DNA of 64,000 nt from Symbiodinium natans. Lineage: Eukaryota > Sar > Dinophyceae > Suessiales > Symbiodiniaceae. Below the pieces are notes generated by a model, which worked only from the letters and a program-made list of their open reading frames with translations, ran no database searches and had not been told where the DNA came from. The stretch's first letter is position 1; each line of letters opens with the position of its first letter. The DNA is taken from NCBI GenBank assembly GCA_905221605.1, contig CAJNDS010002347.1:412257-476256 (forward strand). Direction: 5' to 3'. Below, in pieces: positions 54,801 to 62,545 of the stretch. Position numbers and translations under genes: made by a program.

Positions 54801-55286
54801 ATCAATGGGTTTGACTATGTGGGTGAGATGATGACTTTCGGACAGGTGTCCTTAGCAAAATTTCCGAAGCAAAAGGACAAGGCAGCTCCAAGATGGATTC
54901 GCGGAGTGTATGCCGGAAAGAATGCTGCAGGAGATGAGCACTTGGTGCTTACAGAGTCAGGGGTGCAGACATGCCGCACCGTGAGGAGGTTACCAGAAAG
55001 TGCAAGATATGAAGCGGCGATACTCGACAAGGCAAAGGGAGTGCCTTGGAACAGGTACTTGGGCATTGCAACAAGCAAGGTAGTGCAAGAACGGTCTGAG
55101 AGCAAGGGTGTAGCAGTTCCGGAGTTGGAGCCTGCAGAGACCTACGACTTCAAGCCAGAGACGATAGTGGTGCCAATGCCGGCGCCAAGAGCAGCAGACG
55201 ATGCAGGAAAGGAAAGTGAGAAAGCTGCGTTGCAAGAGCCAGAGAGCAAGGGTGGAGCCTGCGCAGGCCAGTCGGCCGCCGGGTGA
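51825..55286 (+). CDS. Copia ORF2: gag, CCHC zinc knuckle, protease, integrase
   Basis: 1,153 codons from ATG at 51,825 (a GTG lies in frame at 51,795). Gag-like helical region to about 52,660 (LIQYCPEPTMNVIGQG, RTKAWVWRRHLANP), a Lys/Gly/Asn-rich tract, then a CCHC knuckle CHICHRHGHIAADC at 53,007-53,048. The protease motif LLIDSGAC is near 53,277. Integrase has a zinc-binding HNLHHANFESWCPVC, then Asp in VIYSDYMFF (54,297), Asp in HFDQESAL (54,513) and Glu in ADGEMVNG (54,624), spacing D-x36-E. The frame ends at TGA inside motif copy 7, with ORF3 already open in the +1 frame. Ending the first polyprotein after integrase is unusual: copia elements either have one ORF or shift frame after gag. 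Confidence 0.92.
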   Translation: MATLEELARRVQDLTLGMQRANAAFEEQQKKTAEAEARLDVAERALQAQSAAAAAAGQATGSAERKEKELIHPSHVPKPHTFNGKKEEWEKFKHVFMAWSSTVHERYPELLEKHGASKNPIDEAKFSPEESRLSKAMYTFLIQYCPEPTMNVIGQGLRDANGFEVWRRLVLLSEPAHRTKAWVWRRHLANPSFPSDIAQWSTALHQWEAELREFERTYNTAFSEDEKVSILAHIAPKELQQSIFMHSDVLNGYDKIREYIEQYLINRNLWKRPQGSQFGMPKASNKTAEHDDGGVRPMDIGGVKGDKGKGKGEWKKGKDHWGDKGKDNWSNKGKDKWKEKWNNNRWDNNGKGKGKDGKKGKTDKGKGAGNNNKGGKGKQNDGKGKNNNPHAGKQCHICHRHGHIAADCWWKVGAVDNEAYTETGGTGASTAPEDRSGNGAGIGSVFEGSQRVVKWSDEDVIFTVSESSVAAVTAKQLGNRYLLIDSGACESVAKVGDFEAQVDASKAKPLFSVQGTPLKVYGKQYPQVMFGQTKGAVEMTVTDAAESLVSVHSLVARGHKVVFSPGGCFLETSAGDTVPLELHGKRWYLKVMDVGEGSAPAGGRRVAPIADKPDLGPREEDRWKREVKDGVEYLIREHNSPRKRLFAPKIKDLPVPLERLESGRLTKMIFEEDGSQKEDRSAWEDKRFAMRDMKHAWLGETWFRLKPEREEAAAEEEQPDYEGEWMQGLDEAYEEEIAQGEEAHGGVVEDDEDAVDRLMIDEDRERDQSKVIKAPKEPSAQEVEEHNLHHANFESWCPVCVMGQGKSKQHRRVKEDPKEHVIYSDYMFFSGEGKEVNKEEGEKKRAGLVTVLTAICKESQYPFALVLPSKASVDYASKAMISWIKDLKWDKVVIHFDQESALNKIYERVQKEMGDTVTLRRSPRYSSQSLADGEMVNGFLAGKIRTWLAEVSEKYKVKIGCDSVLFPWIVRHSAWTVARFHINHSKTTAFRVINGFDYVGEMMTFGQVSLAKFPKQKDKAAPRWIRGVYAGKNAAGDEHLVLTESGVQTCRTVRRLPESARYEAAILDKAKGVPWNRYLGIATSKVVQERSESKGVAVPELEPAETYDFKPETIVVPMPAPRAADDAGKESEKAALQEPESKGGACAGQSAAG
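52511..52523 (+). other. 13-base match to the dinoflagellate spliced leader inside gag
   Basis: CCATTTTGGCTCA matches the core of DinoSL, which continues AG, while the element continues TATT. It is in frame as codons for SILAH, so it may be chance or an SL fragment captured long ago. Confidence 0.3.
53546..53556 (+). repeat. GGGTGAYACCG motif, copy 5 (inside protease region)
   Basis: GGGTGACACCG read in frame as Gly-Asp-Thr (SAGDTVPLEL). Confidence 0.9.
54563..54573 (+). repeat. GGGTGAYACCG motif, copy 6 (inside integrase)
   Basis: GGGTGACACCG read as Gly-Asp-Thr (MGDTVTL), between the second catalytic Asp and the catalytic Glu. Confidence 0.9.
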
Positions 55287-57405
55287 CACCGGGAATGCTG
55301 CAGCTAGCACGCAGCAGTTCAACATTGCTACGCCTGATGCCAGCATGGGCACAGACAGTCTCGACACGAGCATGTATGTGCCAAGCGTGCCGGGAGATGT
55401 AGCGCAGAACATGGTGGACAGCGTGAGTAACCATGGGACCTGGCTGGAGGGTAGTGCTCTCCTACCAAAAGAAGATGTGGGTGTGTACAAGAAGTGGCTG
55501 AAGCAAAACAAAGATTGCTTCAACGAGACAATGGTGAGCAACATCATGGACTACCTGGACACGTTGCAGATTGACGAGAAAGAGTTGAGGAGAGCGAGAA
55601 AGGAAGAGCTGAGAAAGCTAAATGAGGTGTACGGTGCCTTCACACCGAGAGATGGGAGACAGATAACAAAGGACCTGACGGTGTTCGGCCACAAGTGGGT
55701 TGACAAGGTCACTGAAGGAGTGGCAAAGTCACGACTCACATGCCAGGACTTCAAGAAGAAGCAAGAAGCAAATGAGAAGCACAACTCAGAGTACCCTTCA
55801 AATTTCTGTCCAACGCCACACGCCACCTCGAGGAAGTTGTTGGAGGTTTACTCGCTGACGACAAAGATGCCGAGAGTCAAGGCCGACCTTAGCTCAGCTT
55901 TCCTCATTGCGAAAGATGGTGGAGATGCAAAAGGACAACCAGTGATGATGAAGCCGCCAAAGGAATGGCTGGAGGAATACGATGAGTGGTACGCAAAAGC
56001 AAGCCCAGAAATGCAAGAGCAGATGAAGAACGTGCCGAAAGAAAGCGTGCTATGGCAGGTCGATGGAAATCTGTATGGAAGGCAGTCAGCGGCAGCGCAG
56101 TACAGAGATCGTCTGGAAACCATTTTGACCAAGGAACTCCCGAAGGGAGTGTATCAGTTTCACAGGGGGACACTAGACGCATGTGTCTTTCGATGCGTGC
56201 GAACAGGGATCGTTTTGATCCACCACATAGACGATTTCGACGTTTGTGGACCGGCAGAGTTGCTGGATGACCTGCTGAAAGTTCAGCTGCCGAAGTGCGG
56301 ATGCAAGCTAAAAGTGGGTGAGCTTGAATGGCCAGGCGCAGCAAGCAGTAGCACGAGTGAATTTCTTGGCAGAAAGAAGATCCTGGTGGAGGGAGCTGTG
56401 GTTACGATGCCGAACGAAAAGCATACCACTGACATCCTTAGGATGCTAGGACTAGAGGACGCCAAGCCAAGCCCCGTGCCGGGAAAGAAGCTCAACCTAA
56501 AGGATGACAAGCTTCTGGAGGGCAGAGCCAAAGAAATCTACGCTAGCTGTGTAGGCAGTGCTACCTACCTGTCGCAGGATCGACCCGACATCAAATTCGC
56601 ATGCAAGGAGCTTGCAAAGCGGATTAGGAATCCCAGGGAATGTGACATGCAAAACCTCAAGACGTTAGGTAGATATCTCAGGGGAACCATGCACGTGGGA
56701 CATGTGACAAAGATGAGTGAAGACTTCGAACCAGCTGCAGGGATTCCGCTGCAGGGGTATTGCGACAGTGACTGGGCAGGTGACAGAGAAGACCGCAAGA
56801 GCACCAGTGGGCAGGCAATAGTCCTAGGAGGGACCGTGGTTGAAACTTCTGCTCGGAGTCAGCAAGGAACTCCTGCGACCAGCTCAGGAGAGGCAGAAGT
56901 CAGAGCCCTAACTCAGTGCGCCCAGGACCTAGTTTTCGTGCGGAACTTAGGTGTGGAAGACTTTGGCATGACGATCGATGTGCCAAGACTGTTTTGTGAC
57001 AGTAGTGCAGCCATCCAAGTTGCACGGAGATTGGGTGTTGGGAAAATGCGACATGTTGATCTGGGACATTTCTACATTCAAGAGCTTGTGAAAGAGAAAA
57101 GAGTGATCGTGCAGAAAATCAAAGGAACGGAAAACCCATCGAATGCTTTGACGAAGCACTTAACAACCGGAAAGGAGATGGAAGAAGCACGCGAAATGCT
57201 CGGGTTGGTTACCTTGGACAAGCAAGGACTTGACAAGCACGTTACAAAGAACAGCATGCAAACCATCGGAGCAGTCAACATTTGGAAAAAGTGGCAGCCG
57301 CAGCAGTGCTCAAAGCTGAACATAAAGCAATTTGTCAGTGCTGTTACTAGACACCGGCCTCTGAGGGAGTCACCTCATGGATCTCATTCCTCATGGACCG
57401 GGTGA
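55201..57405 (+). CDS. Copia ORF3: reverse transcriptase and RNase H
   Basis: 734 codons from ATG at 55,201, overlapping ORF2 by 86 bases in the +1 frame. RT palm motifs are KADLSSAFLIAKD (near 55,882, the copia VKTAFL position), WQVDGNLYGRQSAAAQYRDR (the LYGLKQS position) and LIHHIDDFDVCGP with Asp-Asp at 56,230 (the YVDD box as HIDD). RNase H has GYCDSDWAGD (near 56,757), RKSTSGQAIVLGG, then SSGEAEVRAL and LFCDSSAAIQVA, and ends with RHVDLGHFYIQELV. The stop TGA is inside motif copy 8. Translation needs a +1 shift, reinitiation, or its own trans-spliced mRNA. Confidence 0.92.
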   Translation: MQERKVRKLRCKSQRARVEPAQASRPPGDTGNAAASTQQFNIATPDASMGTDSLDTSMYVPSVPGDVAQNMVDSVSNHGTWLEGSALLPKEDVGVYKKWLKQNKDCFNETMVSNIMDYLDTLQIDEKELRRARKEELRKLNEVYGAFTPRDGRQITKDLTVFGHKWVDKVTEGVAKSRLTCQDFKKKQEANEKHNSEYPSNFCPTPHATSRKLLEVYSLTTKMPRVKADLSSAFLIAKDGGDAKGQPVMMKPPKEWLEEYDEWYAKASPEMQEQMKNVPKESVLWQVDGNLYGRQSAAAQYRDRLETILTKELPKGVYQFHRGTLDACVFRCVRTGIVLIHHIDDFDVCGPAELLDDLLKVQLPKCGCKLKVGELEWPGAASSSTSEFLGRKKILVEGAVVTMPNEKHTTDILRMLGLEDAKPSPVPGKKLNLKDDKLLEGRAKEIYASCVGSATYLSQDRPDIKFACKELAKRIRNPRECDMQNLKTLGRYLRGTMHVGHVTKMSEDFEPAAGIPLQGYCDSDWAGDREDRKSTSGQAIVLGGTVVETSARSQQGTPATSSGEAEVRALTQCAQDLVFVRNLGVEDFGMTIDVPRLFCDSSAAIQVARRLGVGKMRHVDLGHFYIQELVKEKRVIVQKIKGTENPSNALTKHLTTGKEMEEAREMLGLVTLDKQGLDKHVTKNSMQTIGAVNIWKKWQPQQCSKLNIKQFVSAVTRHRPLRESPHGSHSSWTG
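55281..55291 (+). repeat. GGGTGAYACCG motif, copy 7 (ORF2/ORF3 junction)
   Basis: GGGTGACACCG. In the ORF2 frame it is Gly-stop (GGG TGA). In the +1 frame, ORF3, it reads Gly-Asp-Thr (PPGDTGN). Confidence 0.95.
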
Positions 57406-57682
57406 CACCGGAACCCAATGGTTGCTCTTCGTAGTAGTCAGTGTGGTTCTGAACATCATCACGCTCTCAGTGATGGTGTGCACATGCCTCTGTAAGTGTA
57501 TCCATTTTGGAAACCGAGAGGTGTTCATCTACATGGGTGAAAAGTGCCCAGATGCAAAGCTCTATGTGAGTCGCAAGGGACGAAAGTTCCATGCAAATCC
57601 AAAGTGTCACGGACTGATCCAAGCCACGGATGTCCAAGGTATCACCGTTTGCAAGTATTGCTTTAAAGGCAAGATTGAGTGA
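57377..57682 (+). CDS. Copia ORF4: small membrane protein with His/Cys cluster
   Basis: 101 codons from ATG at 57,377, overlapping the end of ORF3 by 29 bases in the +1 frame. Residues 15-36 form one hydrophobic segment (WLLFVVVSVVLNIITLSVMV), followed by CTCLCKC, a likely palmitoylation-type cluster. The rest has KLYVSRKGRKFHANPKC and TVCKYC: His72, Cys77, Cys92 and Cys95, spaced H-x4-C-x14-C-x2-C. That resembles the short YxTxTGxKYHxxxC...CxxC metal-site pattern seen in many bacterial proteins. Its place after RNase H is where env-like ORFs lie in some LTR elements. The role is unknown; membrane targeting of particles is one guess. Confidence 0.75.
   Translation: MDLIPHGPGDTGTQWLLFVVVSVVLNIITLSVMVCTCLCKCIHFGNREVFIYMGEKCPDAKLYVSRKGRKFHANPKCHGLIQATDVQGITVCKYCFKGKIE
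57400..57410 (+). repeat. GGGTGAYACCG motif, copy 8 (ORF3/ORF4 junction)
   Basis: GGGTGACACCG. In the ORF3 frame it is Gly-stop (GGG TGA). In the +1 frame, ORF4, it reads Gly-Asp-Thr (GPGDTGT). Same arrangement as copy 7. Confidence 0.95.
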
Positions 57683-57737
57683 CGCATCTTGAGCCCAATG
57701 CGCGACCAACGGGGGAGCAGCAAGAGGCACATGCTTT

Positions 57738-57745
57738 AAGGAGGG
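57738..57745 (+). promoter_or_regulatory. Polypurine tract
   Basis: AAGGAGGG lies directly before the 3' LTR and ends at its TG. It is the usual plus-strand primer position and supports the LTR boundary at 57,746. Confidence 0.8.
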
Positions 57746-57881
57746 TGTGCGAAAGTTGCTGACCCCACACCACTTTCTAGGTAAAGCATGTACCTTGTAC
57801 AGTTGTATAGAGGTGTCTTTACCGAAGCCCTTTATAGGCACAAGCAAGAGTGGGAGAAAATAGGTTTCCGCTCGTTTCGCA
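57746..57881 (+). repeat. 3' LTR (136 bp)
   Basis: Identical by eye to the 5' LTR over all 136 bp. Followed by GTTTT (57,882-57,886), the right copy of the target duplication. Confidence 0.95.
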
Positions 57882-57886
57882 GTTTT

Positions 57887-60800
57887 TGAAAAATGTCCGG
57901 ACGGGGCGCTTCCAAATTATTGGGGGGCCTTTTGTACTGATGTCTAAAGCTCACGAAGTAAACAGAAGGAATGAGAAGCCCAAGCAAGTGACCCTGAGCA
58001 CTGCAAGCAAAAACCTACGAATCTCATCGCAACCACAGTGGGCGCACACCCTTCGAACGCCATCACGTGGCACAGGATTTGATAATGCAGGCGCGGCCCA
58101 CTTCCGGCAAAACTTACAATAGTTTGCGCGTGTAGTCTGCGTCTTGCAAAACCAATTTGCAAGACGCAAATGTCGAAAGGTTAGAGGAAACTGCATTGGG
58201 CAAAATTGCATTCTATTAGCATTATCTCTTGCACATAGGGACGGGAGGTTTGGGACTTGAAGTTTGGAAGTTGAGGGCTAGGGGAGCCTCGGGACTTGAA
58301 GTTTGGAAGGTGAGGGAAGCCTTGCGACTTGAAGCCTTGGGACTTGAAGGAGGGTAGGGGAGCCTTGCAACTTGAAGTTGGAGGTTGAGGGGTAGGGAAG
58401 CTTTGGGACTTGAAGTTTGGAAGGCTTGGGACTTGAAGGTTGGAAGTTGAGGGGTAGGGAAGCCTTGGGAATGAAAATTTGGAAGTTGAAGGGTAGGGGA
58501 GGCTTGGGACTTGAAGTTTGGAAGTTGAGGGGTAGGGGGAGGCTTGGGACTTGTGAAGTTTGGAAGCTGAGGTGGAAAAGCTTGAAGTTTGAAGGTTACT
58601 GGCAAGGCTACTGGCAAAAGTTTCTCACCGCCCCACCCCCCACCCCCGCCACCACGCTTTGTGCAGCAAACATGATAAACGTTACGTCAGCGCTCGTTTT
58701 GGAGATGCTCTTGAAGCCTAAGCGACTTCAAAACGTTTCCAAATCTCATTCTATGGCCTCGCTCACCTAGGTTCTTCGAACTTGAACTCCAAGTCTCGTT
58801 CTGATTCTTCTTATGTTCTCAAACTCTGGGGAATTCTGGCCCCAGAAGCCCATCCTCAGCAATGAGGGGTTCTCTTTGAGAGCCCAAGTCTATACTATAC
58901 TGTGGTCCCCCCCTGCTTCTGGAAACCCCAGAACATGCAAACTGGAAAGTCAAAGGTTTGACTTTCTCCAGGCAGAGAGCATACAGCAGGCACAGTGGAA
59001 CAACAATGCGTGGCAAGCAACGACAATACCGGATCAAGGAATCAACACTGAGGCAGCAACTACGACATCAACGTCCATTACCGCTTGCCACCACGAAACC
59101 ACAAGTGACGAGCATAGCCCGTACGGCTGCCTGAAATGCTGTCCACCGAGGGTCCGCAAGTTGAGGGCGCTCACTCTGCTCAGTGCAGCACATCGCTGCT
59201 CTCCTTCTAACGCGGACATCGTCACGCCTCATCAGTATGCGCAAGAAGCCATCTGTAGCAGGATCAGGTGCCTTCGGCTGCAAGGCCCGCACGGCGGTAA
59301 CAAGAGCCACAGCAGGACCACACGCATCGGGCCTGGTGCAATCCACGCAGCACGACACGTAAACCAGAACGTCTGCCGCAGAAAAGCAACCTGAGAGCGT
59401 AACTCCAGATGTGAGGGGAGTGGAGGGTAGGTTCTGCACGAACACGTCGATGCAAAGACTCCGGGGCCTTGTAAAGTTGGACGACCTTGGTCGAACGACA
59501 CGAAGCAGAAATGCTTGGCGTGGGCCTGAGGCGCGCACAAAGTTGTCCGTTTCTTCGCTGTCGCCTCCGATCCTCTCTTCCGAGCTGCGAAGCTGCCGAC
59601 CATCTAGTCTCACCACTTTGGTGGACTGGTAAAGACCATCAGCACTGCTCAGCCTTGGCAGCAGCAGGAAACCACATGAGCACGTCCACATTCCACGAGA
59701 CATGTTTCTTCACTGGGTTTGGGAAACACGCTGAGAGCAGCACTCGATGACGGGAATGTGGAAACCGTCGCAGTCCACACTTACTTTCCCCGTGAGCACA
59801 GCCATGTGTGTCCATGGCTTCCACGCCTGAGTGAGTCAAGCTCAAACGCGCAGCCCAAGATTGTCACCATTCCGTCCGGGACAAGAGCTCACTCTCTTCC
59901 GTACATTCTTCTTATTCAAACCTTTGTAGTTATCACTACTTCTGAGATGTAGCTGTGCAGCCACACATTTGTGGATCTTGGCCCGGCACAAGTTGCAGGC
60001 CCAACACGTCGCCAGGTCGCATTTCCTGGACTAGACCCTGGGTTCCACTTACATAAATCGATGCACAGGACCGCTGCACTACTCAGCCACAGAAGCTTCG
60101 CAGATCCGAGCCTGAAGGGCTGCTTCAACTTTGTTGAGGACTCAGCTCAGGGAATGGGATGCTCATGTTCACAATGTGCACGCAATGCGCACACTCAACA
60201 AGTGGGCCATTTCATTTCAGGCACTGACAGTGCTGACAATGCTGACGGTTGCCATCTGACACCATTTGCAAACATCACCACTAGAGATGGTCCGCAACTG
60301 AATGATAGCCATGATTGCAAATGCACACACAGGGCATGGGACATGATGTGCTGTGCCGGCAAAGGCCTTGCCTGAGTAGAGCTGCGGTCCAGCTCGACGG
60401 CCTTGCTTTAAGACGATGAACGACCAGTAGAGAATCAACCCGTCACGGATCACGCAGTGCGGTACCCAACTCGAAAAAAATTGCACAGGCGGGGCACCAG
60501 CAAGCTGCTGGCGCACGCTACGGCATCAGCAGAGCCCCGGATGATAACCTCCAAGCCAAGTGCCAGCGGGTAATAGGAATTCTTGCGAAGTGCCCAAAGC
60601 CATATCTCCCCAGCGGCACCTTGCTCCTGGCAGCACGAATCACCTACAGTAAGTGCTCTTCCGGATTGGCCACACCACAGGCAGACAGAGCCAACCAATC
60701 TCTCAACCTACCGCGTTGCTGCCCCCCATCCCAGCGTCGGCTGTTAAAGCGTGGACAAGGCAGAGCAGCACAAAGCAATTCCGTTTTCACTCCTTGGAAG

Positions 60801-62545
60801 AGCAAATGTTATAAGGCAGAGGCATCCAAGGAGGCGCCGCTTCGGAGCTGAATGTTGGACAGGACAGAGCCTGATGCACGCACGGTCCACAACACCAAGT
60901 CGGGCAGTCCTCGCAACTCGATAGCACGTGCTTTGGCCCGGGCTGTGCAGCTCCGAATCTACGTCCTGCAACTCCTCTTATAGTACACTCAGTGCCGAAA
61001 GTGCCTGTGACAACGTGATATCTATACGTACACTAAGCTAAACCCAGACACACGCAACATGTCGCCAGTCCAGGATCTTGGTTTCCATCTCTGGAAGGTT
61101 TGAGGTTCACAAACCACAGATTTGCTGCGGTCTTGAGCCTGTTCCAGCACTACATGTCCGTGAAACCGATTCATAGAGATGGCTTCTTTGGAAACAAACA
61201 TGACAAATCATGACAAAGAATCTCCACGCAAAACTACCGGGAAACATCGGCTGGTAATCTGATCTTAAACGTCTGTGGAAAATGGCTGTGTGCCAGCAAC
61301 TGTCCAGCATTACCAGAACATGTCAACGGTAAACAAAAGCTCAAACTAGAGTTGGCAACTTGTCGTGATTTGTTAACTGATTTTAGCATTGAAGATGCCT
61401 GAGAAAGTTTCTTCGGGATTGAAATGTCAACCAGTCACCCCTTCAGTCTATTTACTTGCATTTGCCTCAGGGATATGAATCAAACTCATGTCTAGCAGAT
61501 TTGCTTCAACAAAAGTATAGTACTCAAAGGCCAAAGTACTTGTTGCATTAGGGGCTAAAGATACTAGGGTACATGAACGAAAGCCAATACAATCAGGCCC
61601 TTAATGATATCTTTTTCTTCTCTTGAAAAACACTGAGACTTTCCTTGGACCCCCGAAATTTGGGGCATTTTCCTGGGACCGCCCTGGGACCCTGCGACGA
61701 GACTTCGCTGGAACCCTGATTCCGGGACTGCTGTGGCCCGGCTAGGCAAGGGTTGACAACTAACAGACTTGGAGGACAGAACACACTGCAACGAAATTCA
61801 AAGAATCGAAACCGAACTCAACCTAATCTCATCAAGAGCTTTATGAACAGAGCTTGAAAATGGATATCTAGACCCATTTGTTTAAACACATTTGGAAGAC
61901 ATCGAGTAAACGTTTCATGCTATTTCATGGCTGCTTATGCGAATCGCAGTTTGTCAAGTCGTGGAAAGTAGCGTAGCTTCTTACACAAGTCAGGATGGGA
62001 GTGCTCAGGGCATGCCTCTGGCACAAAGCGTCAGACGAATCCCGTCCCTCTGTAATATTATCTCGGAGAGATGGAGAAACAGAGAGAGTGAGGGGGGGGA
62101 AGATAGTCATGCTTCAGACTTGGCTCTCGGCCAACAACGAAGACATGTCCGCACAAATAGAGGCAAGCGAGCCATGCGAGCCTTCACGAATTTGCATGTT
62201 TTGCACAACACAGAGCTGGTATCAAGGTAGCCTTTGATAGCCCAATTTCAGGCAGCGACTAACCTTGAAGAAGACTACTTGCATGATCATGCTGACGCGT
62301 GGCCTTCAATCCAGAGTCTTTGCAAGAGCAGCAGCGTGGCAAGATGCAGGGAATGGCAAAGACGTGCGGACATATCCAAACCACAAGCCGAAACTGCACG
62401 GTGCAGTCCGACACCCAAGGGCTGGGTCTTAGTCCGGCGCCTCGCGGGAAGGTTGATGACGCACAGCTTCAGATTTGACTGTTTAGATATGAGGTGTAAA
62501 TGTCCGCCGCGCTTGTGCTGAGCCAGGAGACTGCGGAACCGGCCA
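57887..62545. other. No firm gene
   Basis: Unique-looking sequence with one tandem repeat (58,240-58,590). A 211-codon minus-strand frame at 59,068-59,703 has a coding-like stretch (VTAVRALQPKAPDPATDGFL) but no domain. Everything else is short and unconvincing. Confidence 0.45.
58240..58590. repeat. Tandem repeat GGGACTTGAAGTTTGGAAG, about 40 bp
   Basis: About eight imperfect units with GGGACTTGAAGTTTGGAAG and TTGAGGGGTAGGGGAGCC. Minus-strand frames across it are Pro/Ser/Phe-rich repeats and not genes. Confidence 0.85.

Larger units (their letters stand above)
50197..57881 (+). mobile_element. Complete Ty1/copia LTR retrotransposon with four ORFs
   Basis: 7,685 bp from LTR to LTR with a 5-bp GTTTT target duplication. 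The LTRs are 136 bp and identical by eye, a primer-binding site follows the 5' LTR and a polypurine tract precedes the 3' LTR, so the insertion is young. Order: leader, ORF1 (basic/acidic, no Met), ORF2 (gag, zinc knuckle, protease, integrase), ORF3 (reverse transcriptase and RNase H), ORF4 (membrane plus His/Cys cluster). Integrase before RT defines copia rather than gypsy. The major reading frames are intact. Eight copies of GGGTGAYACCG lie in the leader, at all ORF junctions and inside ORFs. It is on the opposite strand to the host genes. Confidence 0.95.
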
